A stretch of 52,754 nucleotides of DNA from Phlegmacium glaucopus (Eukaryota > Basidiomycota > Agaricomycetes > Agaricales > Cortinariaceae): contig MU130626.1 of NCBI GenBank assembly GCA_015039465.1, positions 353,523 to 406,276 on the forward strand, given 5' to 3'. Both the position numbers and the translations under genes were made by a program. The notes under the pieces are model-generated. The model was not told the DNA's origin. It saw nothing but the letters and a program-made list of their open reading frames with translations, and did not search any database. Of the stretch, positions 44,128 to 52,754 are shown in pieces. Numbering within the stretch: position 1 is the first letter of the stretch; the number at the start of each line of letters is the position of its first letter.

Positions 44128-45607
44128 TTATTTCACTGCCTTTTTTTTTTTCCTGATTGAATTGGTGGCGTTTGAGGCTTCGCCTTCTGTTGCTGTAGCC
44201 TCCTCGTCATCGTCTATCGCCCTTTTTTTGCCTTCTTTGGATATTGAAAGAGGGCCGGATCCCCCTGGGTTGGAAGTATGGGGACTCGCGAAGGAGGAAT
44301 GAGTCACCTCGTTCGGCGTATTCGGAATAGTGATAGGTTTGTTTGAACTTGCTTTTGTTCCTGTACCCGGGTGAAAAGCGTTAACGGCCTCTACTTGTTC
44401 TTTATGTTTCGTGGGCGATCTGGGCAGGTTGATAGGGCCTTTCAACATTTGGGTCTTGTATGGCGATGTGTTCCGCTTCGCAGCACGTTCGAGAATTTTT
44501 ATTTTGTTGGACTTACCAGTCTGTGGTCAGGACGTCTATCACGCTTCGATATCACGTGTCTGCAACGCTCCCTTATATACCGCGTTTTGGCTTTGTTTAC
44601 AGTTTTCCTCAGTTGTCATTTACTTTATTTCCCGACACTGAGGATGTGAGTTCATTAGACGTTATCTTCATATCTTTATGTAGCTAACTCTGACTCTAGC
44701 ACGCCCTGTCGTGTCTAAGTGAATATATCAGTTGTCATTTACTTTATTTCCCGACACTGAGGATCACGCCCTGTCGTGTCTAGATTACATATTTGTGTAG
44801 CGATGGCAGTGAAAGTATTTCCCAGAACACCGTTTGAGTTTCTGTCTTTGATTGTGTAGTGTTTAAGCTGGAAATAAACAAGGACTAACGCTCCTTTGAG
44901 GGTAAGTTCGTGATCTTGAATCTTGATGAAGTTTCCAGACTCATCATAAGCCGGTAATGGGGTTGCACGCCATTTAGGGAGGATGGCCTTGAATGCTTTT
45001 TGGTGAGCATCCGTTATTGGGTACCCGTTCGACCAATCTTCTTCGTCTTGAGCTGCATACTTGGTTGTAAGGCAGTACTTCTGTTAATAAATGCAGTGTA
45101 CTCACAGTCGTATTCAAAATCCTTAATTTAAATCAAGGGTGTAAACGGTTAGTCTAATATAACAAAGAAAACTTTCGACTCGGTGCGACTCACTCTTTTC
45201 TCAAATAGAGGCCATGAGAATTTCAAGCCTGTCTGATCTCCGTCAGTCACAATGAAATATTGAGGATGTGGTCCTTCCGAGACGGCTTTGTTTTGGATTC
45301 TTTCGATGCGTTCGATCCCTGTTTTGAAGTCTGAATGGAAAATTCCATCTGCTGACGGAGCGACAAGCATGAATTGTGCTTTCGCATTTTCCAAAGCGCC
45401 GTTATTGAAATTGGGATTGAAATTTCCGTGTGGCTCCAGAAAGAGTCGGTTTGACGAGATGGTTCCAACGACCGCACATGTTGCCCGTTCCGTAGGCTTG
45501 TCGTTTCGATCTTCCGAAACCATCATAAGCTCGCTTTGACGGGAAGTCTTCAGCCACATGAGCTGAGACTCGAAATCATCCGAAGCAATATAGGTAGGAG
45601 TGTTCAT
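44128..45607 (-). pseudogene. Conserved fungal hypothetical gene, three exon pieces, middle rearranged
   Basis: Exon 1 (45607-45194) begins MNTPTYIASDDFESQL and includes FLEPHGNFNPNFNNGALENA and QYFIVTDGDQTGLKFSWPLF. A 113-bp GT-AG intron (45193-45081) leads to exon 2 (45080 to about 44792), which holds WSNGYPITDAHQKAFKAILP and GALVLVYFQLKHYTIKD. A C-terminal piece (about 44515-44128) starts KILERAAKRNTSPYK and ends in an acidic/basic low-complexity tail with a possible nuclear signal. Between exons 2 and 3 there is no good intron: 36-bp and 18-bp sequences are duplicated there and a TATATAAGG word is present. I recall similar proteins as hypothetical in Agaricomycetes. No function is known to me. 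Confidence 0.6.
44611..44782. repeat. Short direct repeats at a rearranged junction
   Basis: A 36-bp sequence starting CAGTTGTCATTTACTTTATT occurs at about 44611-44646 and again at 44729-44764. CACGCCCTGTCGTGTCTA occurs at about 44700-44717 and 44765-44782. The second copies are nearly adjacent to each other, as after a partial duplication with an internal deletion. Confidence 0.8.
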
Positions 45608-45829
45608 CAAGTCCGCTCGCGTCCATGGGGCGCTGAAAGCAGACTCACGGGAAGATGATGTACTTTTGGGATCAATTGCTTTGAGCGTTCACTCATTTCA
45701 TTTTTAGATGACCTACTTTGAAGGTTCCATAACTTTGACGACTGAATGGTATACAGGCAGAGTAGGTTTTGGGTGGATTTGGGGAAGGAGATAATGATTT
45801 TCTCTCGTCTGTTCTCCCTCTTTGTTTTC

Positions 45830-45832
<3 letters not shown>

Positions 45833-45863
<31 letters not shown>

Positions 45864-46182
45864 TGTAGATTGGAGAATTTCACCAATCATTCTATATCCG
45901 CCGTTCTATCATTGGTCGTAAACTCTCCCCTGTTTAATATTCGCATGATCAAAAATTTACCAATGCAAAATTTAGCAATGAAACGATCGAGTATGCACCG
46001 GACCCTAAGACTTCATGTTCATGACTTCCTGATCGTTTACCTTTTTTTTTTTTTTTTTCCTTTTTTTTTTTTTTTTTTGCCGAGTATTGAATCGATGGCA
46101 CTTTTCAACGTGGTACTTTTTAAAAATCGAAGCATACACCAATTGGCTCTCCAACAAAAACAATGAAAAAAAAAAAAAAAAA
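45833..46182. repeat. Long homopolymer tracts
   Basis: A T tract of about 30 nt lies at 45833-45862. A double T tract interrupted by CC spans about 46040-46078, and an A tract of about 18 nt lies near 46164-46182. The Lys- or Phe-rich open frames here are products of these tracts. Tract lengths are unreliable in most sequencing methods. Confidence 0.85.
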
Positions 46183-46365
46183 AGGAGAAGACGAGCTGGA
46201 CAGAGAAAAATTGGCATGTATTGTTGTCTGATTATTGTTGTTAGGGCCTTAATTTTCACTAAAATTAGAATTCAAACTTGAGGTTACCATGTGCGTTCAT
46301 ACCTCTAACGCAAGCTTATGTAAGACTTATGGAATGTAGCTCAAGATCGCATTTCAGTCTTGTAG

Positions 46366-46656
46366 ATGTTGTTTTCTCGTTACTTTAAAGAATCCATTGT
46401 CCCTTTCGTCATGGTCAGCATGCTCCATGATTTTGTTTTGTGTTATCCCGCAGTCACTCTTGCTTATGCTCAATACGGTCAAGATTTCCATTTTGGAAAC
46501 GCTAGTCAACTGTTATCTTCTCCCATGCAACATTTTCAATCGTCCGTAGAAAGTGATGGATCGGCATATCATTTTATTGTTATCGGACAACTCACAGGCT
46601 TTAAAGTTATGGATGATTGTGGACATTCCCAATTACTTGTATCTAATCTAATCTAG
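46366..46656 (+). CDS. Hypothetical ORF, 96 codons
   Basis: Starts MLFSRYFKESIVPFVMVSML, a hydrophobic N-terminus, and ends QLLVSNLI. It includes SAYHFIVIGQLTGFKVMDDC. Codon use looks plausible, but no domain is recognised and no introns or relatives support it. It may be the remnant of a longer gene. Confidence 0.25.
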   Translation: MLFSRYFKESIVPFVMVSMLHDFVLCYPAVTLAYAQYGQDFHFGNASQLLSSPMQHFQSSVESDGSAYHFIVIGQLTGFKVMDDCGHSQLLVSNLI

Positions 46657-46833
46657 TAGATAAGATAACTACTCGTTTAACAATTCGGTGAGTAGAATAC
46701 TTTAGTGCATATTCTAAATTTTTATATGACTTTCATTGTTGTTCAGTTTGGCCGTTGTCTTTCACTCAACATTGGTTGAATGGAACCGTCGTCGTCTATG
46801 GCAGCTCTGTTTCAGGCACAGTTGGATAATCTG

Positions 46834-47631
46834 GAACAAATTGAAGAAAATGATGCGGTAGACAACGCAGTTAAAGCTCAAGCAAGTTCTTAGACTTAAC
46901 TTTTTTGAAAAAAAATTATATTGATTGTTTAACGAACCAGCACATTAAATGGCGTGTTTCAAACAATCAGTTGAGTTTAAAGGCTCATGGAGAACACAAT
47001 GTGGTGAAATGTACATTGTCGTCCTCTGACGTCGGTTCTTTCATAGTCACCGTTGTTGAACTCCGTTGTTTAGACGTTGGTTGCGGTACATCAACATTTT
47101 CAAGGGTTAGAAAAGGTTTTCATTTATAGATTGTAGGTGCTTGACTGAAGTTTAATATCATATAGACGTATTGGATTGAGACATGTAGTCTTCAGCCGTT
47201 CACTCACAACGACGACTCTCTTGATACAGAATGAACAAATTGAAGAAAATGATGCGGTAGACAACGCAGTTAAAGCTCAAGCAAGTTCTTAGACTTAACT
47301 TTTTTGAAAAAAAATTATATTGATTGTTTAACGAACCAGCACATTAAATGGCGTGTTTCAAACAATCAGTTGAGTTTAAAGGCTCATGGAGAACACAATG
47401 TGGTGAAATGTACATTGTCGTCCTCTGACGTCGGTTCTTTCATAGTCACCGTTGTTGAACTCCGTTGTTTAGACGTTGGTTGCGGTACATCAACATTTTC
47501 AAGGGTTAGAAAAGGTTTTCATTTATAGATTGTAGGTGCTTGACTGAAGTTTAATATCATATAGACGTATTGGATTGAGACATGTAGTCTTCAGCCGTTC
47601 ACTCACAACGACGACTCTCTTGATACAGAAT
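46834..47631. repeat. Perfect 399-bp tandem duplication
   Basis: Unit 1 (46834-47232) and unit 2 (47233-47631) appear identical throughout, from GAACAAATTGAAG to TTGATACAGAAT. Each contains the same 74-codon plus-strand frame (46905-47129 and 47304-47528) with no recognisable domain. The identity implies a very recent duplication or an assembly error. Confidence 0.9.
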
Positions 47632-47960
47632 ATGTACAAAATATTTCCAAACTTTGGCGAGTATGTAAGCCGACCGTTAATCCAATTTGATCATCGACAT
47701 TTTCTATCTTTGCACAACACAGCTCATCATGGTAAAACGGTATCAGGCAAGAATAGTGATATTGCAAAAGTTAACATTGGGTTTTTTTTTTTTTTGCAAC
47801 CTGAACGACAATTGTTTCGCAGATCTCCATGGTAGCTTTTTAAGTTCATTGAAATTTCAGCTGTGTATTCATTTATCATGTGTCATGATGTGTCAATAGT
47901 TATATCAGAGCGACATTCCTGTTATTTGGACAAGTGTCATTAACACAGCGTAACCCCAGT
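47632..47960. other. Spacer, no gene
   Basis: A T tract lies near 47781-47794. Plus-strand frames at 47575-47899 have no recognisable domain. Confidence 0.35.
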
Positions 47961-47962
47961 CT

Positions 47963-48921
47963 TCACTTGTAATTTAAACCATCAACTGCATCAGTTGTCA
48001 AATTAAGTCCGTTATGAGACATCTCATGCCCTCCCCAACGCATAACTCCAACCCCTTCAAGTTCTTTCGTTCGTCTCCAGATTGGCAAACAAGCGTTTCC
48101 ACAAGGTATGGTACGTGCAGACCTCGGCCCAAAGCATCGGATACCCCTTCTTTCAAGCCGATGGAGCTCAGATGCATATACCAGAGGCAAACCACGGATC
48201 GTTTCCCGCACAGACAGCTGCTTAGGATAGAAGCAATAGAGATGATTTGCCGTGAAGAAAGTGAATTGAGACGTGAATGAAGACGAGATGACGACAGGAA
48301 TGATGGATTGAGTTTTCGCAAGAGTTATCGTAATTGTCACACCCTATACAAAACATGAGACAATTTTTTTTTCCGTCATTTTATTTCAATGAGAACTTTA
48401 AATCTTACCGAGGTTCATATTAACTTTATGAAACGGCATGCACACTCATCATAGGCCATGCCAGGCAGACCATCAAAAGCAACAACTGTTCCCGAAGGGC
48501 TAAGGAGCAACTTCAGCCCATCAGCCACGTATGGTGAGTTGTTCGGGACAACAATGTTAAGGTCCCGGGGATCAATGTTATCCACAGTCATGAAATTCCA
48601 TGCAGCAGATCCGACGATTGCGGATTTGGTTTTCTCAATCAGGTGAAAGAACGGTGAGAGGTCATCGACAAAGGGGGTGAGTATTCTGTGTATGCATTGT
48701 CGGATTGAGGTATATACGACGTCCCGGGCGTGCATGCTAGAGTGAGCGAGGTTGACAGTACTCGTCCACGAGCAATGGCGTATGATTTCAGACAGGAGCT
48801 TGGTAACTCGAAAGACAACGGTTGCTGCCTTTGGTTTATTGAAGAGCTTCTCTTTTTTCTCTTGAAGTCGAGCGGATTGCCTTGGATATTTTTTTTTCAT
48901 GGGAGATTGTCCGTACGCCAT
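47963..48921 (-). pseudogene. Nucleotidyltransferase-fold-like Agaricomycete protein, with in-frame stop
   Basis: ATG 48921-48919 gives MAYGQSPMKKKYPRQSARL. The pattern IVGSAAWNFMTVDNIDPRDL followed by NIVVPN resembles the G-S...D-x-[DN]-hydrophobic core of nucleotidyltransferase folds, though the second acidic position is Asn, so catalysis is doubtful. Exon 1 reads to TGA 48417-48415, then two more codons to a GT-AG intron (48408-48344). Exon 2 continues in phase with VTITITLAKTQSIIPVVISS, FTSQFTFFTANHLYCFYP and CLPIWRRTKELEGVGVMRWG, the usual tail of this family as I remember it. The TGA makes it a likely pseudogene. Molecular function is unknown. Confidence 0.6.
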
Positions 48922-49020
48922 GCGAAGGGCTTGCGCAGATAGAATATATACCATAAAAAAAGGAAAGAAAAATTCTTTCCTTTCCGAACTTGTCCATTTC
49001 ACCGTGAAGTTACTATTCAA

Positions 49021-49434
49021 AAGACGTGTGCCAGATAAATTTTGATCATTTGCGTGCTATGGTTGTGGGGGTTGGCGGGGGGGTTTTGCTAGATTTCGAT
49101 TTGACGCCCCATCATTGCAAATTATCATGTGTGAATATTGTTGATTCCTACTTTCCTATTCCACGCTAGAGTTCATAATTTCGGCCTGATGCATGAGTCT
49201 AGTCAGACGCCTTATCTCGAGATTGAACATATGACATACCACTCAATGTTATCATTGGGTGTCCAATGTGCGTTTCGATCGTCCACGTGTGTGTCTCATT
49301 GTCATGGTCGTTGTTCAACATCACGCAACGATGTCACTCTGAGCTGATTTTCTGTTCGGACGCATGAGACAGGTATATATCAAGGATTCTCATTATCGTG
49401 GACACAACATCAAGACTGCAAAAGAAAAAGCAAG
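49021..49434. other. Spacer, no gene
   Basis: No gene is recognised. A G-rich GGCGGGGGGGTTTT tract is near 49073-49087. Confidence 0.35.
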
Positions 49435-49671
49435 TTATTTAGAGGTGACAGGAACATTCATTTCCGATTTGTTAATGAGGAGGAAATTTAGCGCGTCGTG
49501 TCCACGCCCGTTGGTGACCATCTGAACAATTGGAAGATAGAAACACGTGTGACACCTTAAATTTCCTCTTTTTTCTGAATGATTATGCCTCCTTTTTTTG
49601 GTCGCTCTGAACACATGATTTAAGGTGGAAGAAGGGGATACCAAATATTTTATCCATTCTTGCAATCTCAA
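49435..49671 (-). CDS. Hypothetical minus-strand ORF fragment
   Basis: A 78-codon open frame including NHVFRATKKRRHNHSEKRGN and ending DALNFLLINKSEMNVPVTSK. The ending looks protein-like and may be the last exon of a larger gene, but no ATG start, intron or relative confirms it. No domain is recognised. Confidence 0.25.
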   Translation of the reverse strand: MRLQEWIKYLVSPSSTLNHVFRATKKRRHNHSEKRGNLRCHTCFYLPIVQMVTNGRGHDALNFLLINKSEMNVPVTSK

Positions 49672-49879
49672 ACGAGTACCTGTCAGTTATCTCTTCGCGT
49701 CTCTTATTTATAGAGCAATTTACAAGCCATTTAAAGTGAAAAATTGATTATTTATTTATGAATCATATGATTAATGTATGTTGTCTCTATCTTCGTCCAT
49801 GTTATTGTTGAAATAGACTTGGATAAATCTTTAAAATGTTAATTCAGGTTGGTAACATGATTTCAAATATAATTTTCAT

Positions 49880-52030
49880 ACCTCAGGAGGCGTTCACGGA
49901 CCTCTGGGATATCGGATGTGCGGACGGCCGTACGTAGAAAGCCCTTCTAAAAAACCAGGTTGTTTACATTATGGTTACCATCGCCGTTCCTATAAGCGAC
50001 AACCACCGTAATGGCTTGGTAGCTAGTACCTGCGCTAGACACAAACTAGATCGGCCATTCAACTGTGCAAGGGGAAATCTGGTGACACGTAGACTGCCGA
50101 TAGGGTCATCGCTCGTGGTCGGAAAAAACCTATTTCGAATTGTTACATACGTCGGCCTTTCATAAACCGATACTCATACACAAGGCCGTTACAGTTTTTT
50201 CGGTTGAGAACACCTTAGGCAGGATAGGTGTCCAATAACCGGTCCCGTACGTAGCCGTTCCTCAGACAAAACTCGCTAGACTATGTAAGCTCTGTATATA
50301 CACGCAAAAGCGGCAGGCTTTAAGGTCCACCTACATTATCGTAAGGTAGTATGTCCAGTACTGACCTTACCTGAAGACATCCAAAGTTAGTTACACCTAA
50401 ACCTTATCTTGCCTCCCTTTCGAAACAATTCAGGAAACTTATACAAAGAGTTCGCGTATGCCGTGTTTGAGGTTGAAAGTCCCGTCGCAATGATCACGCC
50501 AGCTATTTGAGCCGTTACCGCAACAGTTGTTGAAGAAACCACCCGCGGAAGTACTTGCTTAAGACTGTGTTTAGTATCTGCAAACCGACTAGCTGCCTGA
50601 CAACATCCTATAGCGGGAAACTTCTTGGGAGTCTGTACAGTATTTAAACTAACGGCGGTACTCTCATAAATACATAAGGGACGCGTTAAAGTAATAGGTG
50701 TAGTTGTGCTTAAACCCGGACATGACCGTAGCCGCGAACGTACTATTCTCTCATATAACGTTTTACACAACAGCGAAAACTTGTGGCGTATACGAAGTCC
50801 GTCTAAGAAAATTCGGCACATTTACACGTAACCGTATTTTGACATAGGTAGAAAACGGGTAGTTTTTTTCATTCACTTAGTAACTAAAAAACTGACTTTT
50901 AAATTTAATTGTTACACATTTCGGAGATAAGTTCATCATCGTTCATGGAAAACAACTTCTACTACAAACTTCGTGAGCGTAAAGGTTGTCACAGAGGAAG
51001 TGGGCGCTGTGTGTGTAGGTAGTTGCACGCGCTTAACGAACTTCAGCTTCCGAGGCTGCTGCGTCTCGAACGGTCGCTTCGTAACCATCAGTTTCTGTTG
51101 TGTTAAACGGCTTGTCAGTAGACGTACGGATGTAGGCTGCTGCTTTCCTTGACCATGTTGAAAAACGTACTTGACTAGGAGTGGGTGAAGCAAAAGCGTT
51201 ATAACAATGTATAGCGTGTATTAAACAGTTATAACTCGAAGCGATTGAGGAGTACCTGTCCTTGAGGTAGAAACTTACAGGTCACTCTGTCTTAGAGTGA
51301 ACTGTCAATGCAGTTACTGAATGAAAGTATAGTGGTTTTATTTTTGAATGGAGAGGAGATTGCTATAAAAGAGGCGGTAACCAACAGGAGTCATTCTACA
51401 ATGTTAAGGTGGCCAAAATACTTCCAGCGTACTGTGAGTAACAAATACCATGCTTACCTCACTTTATTTATGTTTTTAAATTTTTTCCTCCTTTCACTTT
51501 GTCTCGCACGGGGATAACAATATTTGCACATTCGGAGGCTAATAAGCATAGTAGATTGAATGCGGGATGTAAATGTGACGTGTCTACCTTCTAGGACTCT
51601 AGCTGCAGTAGGTATCCTTTTAGTCCGTAGTCTGTGGCCATGCGAACAGTGTAACGGTTGTGTTTTGAGTATTTTTTTTCACTTTATTTCTCGAATTAGA
51701 CAAAGAGATGTCGTTTGGCTGCAAATGGTACCTCGAAATGAACGTCTTGCACGTAGTTCTTAAGTTAACATAGATAGGGTCATCTGCAGCCTTAGGTTGT
51801 ACGTGCCTTTGGAGTTCTATACCGGCAACTTGCAACCAACTCGTCTCTCAATATATGTTGGGATTTACAGCAGCTGAACCTGTACGTAAAGTTTGGGGAC
51901 GTAAGCTTGTTGAGACTGCCTTTTGTGTTGCTTTGTGACATATGCAACCAATACTGAAGTGTTCAAACAGCTTAAAAAAAATTTTTTTATTTATTTAACC
52001 CCATTGTAGTTTTGACTTAAAACGGTGGTT
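49880..52030. other. Segment that reads as a Helitron-associated gene only when reversed without complementing
   Basis: Read right to left as written, without complementing, 50893 to about 49921 encodes an almost open frame of about 320 codons. It contains in order GVCAVCA-stop-ETYSKDL, SHDLYDGMLLHPPG, ENAHICLECI, LPMHALANNLWIG, IPQELAFLTLPEHILIAKY, FPAAYIVKLYPKKAGARYW, MHSGLKGNVSTYRLDQTQIA, GSVMPPTANILAA and IGITFVGPKNLPE. These are hallmark motifs of the protein region upstream of fungal Helitron helicases (DUF6570-type). Upstream in that direction, a GT-AG intron (50947 down to 50894) joins in phase to more coding. Neither real strand encodes these motifs. The dinucleotide bias here favours AC/GT and TA over CA/TG and AT, opposite to the flanks. 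Ends are estimates. Confidence 0.9.
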
Positions 52031-52080
52031 GATCTGCTCTTGAGCGTTTGGGTATGAAGTAGCAGTTTTAGTAGATTATT

Positions 52081-52754
52081 CTCTGAACCAAGGTAGCAAA
52101 GACAATGTAAGGCAGTGTAAGACAGTGTGCAATGAGGCCAGGCTGAGGTATCCTCAGCAAAGGCCATCAGGCATGAGGCAAGGTCATGAGAGGGAACAAA
52201 GGCTGAGATGAGGAGGATGCAGGCTGAGGCTCTGTAGAGGCATAGTAAGGCTGAGAAGGCTGCTATAAGGTTTGTGGAATGGTGTGGAAGCAGTTAGTTG
52301 ATAAGGAAACAGTAGTGAAAGGGTGATAGTCAGTCGTGTGGTCGGTACCTAATAAGTGGGTTCTTACGTCCTGGAAAGGGCCCTCGTCTTGCGTCGTGAA
52401 TATAAATATAAGATATAGAGCCAACGTTAAGGAAAATATAAATTTCATGAGCTTGAACATACAAAAGGGAATCAAGCTTATAGTTGAATCAAGGGGAGGA
52501 GAACAAAAAGGAGATTCAGTGACTCCAGAAGGCTGAATAATGAAAGAAGAAGGCAAGGCTTTAGTCCTGTGGAATCCTCGACCCGCCGTGTCGTGTATGC
52601 GACTCCGGTTGCAGGAAAGGCCCAATGACAAGGCCAAGGCAAGGCCTCATTGAGGCTGCACTGAAGAGGAAACGAAATTTGAATTGTCAAAGGTCAAAGT
52701 ACCAACCCTTTGAACAATCACAACTTTACCTTACTTCTTGTTCCTTACTACCTG
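52081..52754. repeat. AGGC-rich low-complexity end region with inverted repeat
   Basis: The plus strand is dominated by AAGGC/GAGGC words. CAATGAGGCC (52130-52139) and its complement GGCCTCATTG (52643-52652) lie near the two ends and may mark an element. The dinucleotide bias of its left part is again normal for this genome. The minus-strand frame 52263-52637 has no recognisable domain. Confidence 0.4.

Noticed and set aside
45693..46259. Lys-rich and Phe-rich open frames around homopolymer tracts
   Set aside because: Direct translations of poly-T and poly-A tracts.
46905..47528. Two identical 74-codon open frames
   Set aside because: They are identical only because the 399-bp unit is duplicated. 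No domain, and no evidence of coding.
50387..50821. 144-codon minus-strand open frame (also 50936-51193 minus and 49971-50165 plus)
   Set aside because: They show no recognisable domain, and they lie in the block whose reversed, uncomplemented reading gives clear Helitron motifs. They are accidental frames.

Overview
The window looks like nuclear DNA of a filamentous basidiomycete, probably an Agaricomycete. Coding sequence is split by 45-65 bp GT-AG introns. The recognisable genes are a PLC-delta-type phospholipase C, a STAND/NB-ARC-TPR receptor-like gene, and a small nucleotidyltransferase-fold family. The transposons (chromodomain Ty3/gypsy, tyrosine-recombinase retrotransposons, hAT-type non-autonomous elements, a Helitron piece) are those typical of this group. 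It is an accessory, transposon-rich region in which most host genes are broken. I cannot name the species.

Layout. 1-7850 is low-complexity and repeat DNA without a convincing gene: GTT/GTG tracts, tandem duplications, a tRNA-derived SINE, a minisatellite, and one hAT-like element nested in another. 7852-11815 is the first copy of a segmental duplication and carries a decayed phospholipase C gene on the minus strand. A decayed coiled-coil-like minus-strand gene follows (about 12350-13680). 14020-17814 is an NB-ARC-TPR gene with a triplicated exon near its start and an almost perfect 126-bp TPR array at its end. 18053-25190 is a graveyard: hAT-like elements, a second SINE copy, a degenerate minus-strand tyrosine-recombinase retrotransposon, a 348-bp fold-back palindrome, and the tail of an old chromovirus. 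A 7.4-kb Ty3/gypsy chromovirus (25191-32587) with 560-bp LTRs sits inside that old tail and carries an antisense spliced gene.

The second copy of the duplication starts at 33779. Its phospholipase gene is cut just after the start codon by a 6.1-kb tyrosine-recombinase retrotransposon (37581-43687) whose Gag, RT-RNase H and recombinase frames look intact; copy 1 supplies the empty site. The two phospholipase copies carry different lesions: copy 1 has lost both catalytic histidines, while copy 2 keeps them but is frameshifted. 43860-49860 holds two rearranged Agaricomycete-type genes, homopolymer tracts and a perfect 399-bp tandem duplication.

The most surprising stretch is about 49,880 to 52,030. 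Neither strand encodes anything recognisable. Read backwards without complementing, it gives a long Helitron-associated protein with textbook motifs and a proper intron. Inversion in a living cell always reverse-complements, so this points to a sequence-handling event or a deliberately reversed segment rather than ordinary biology. Its edges are estimated from where the homology and dinucleotide bias change.
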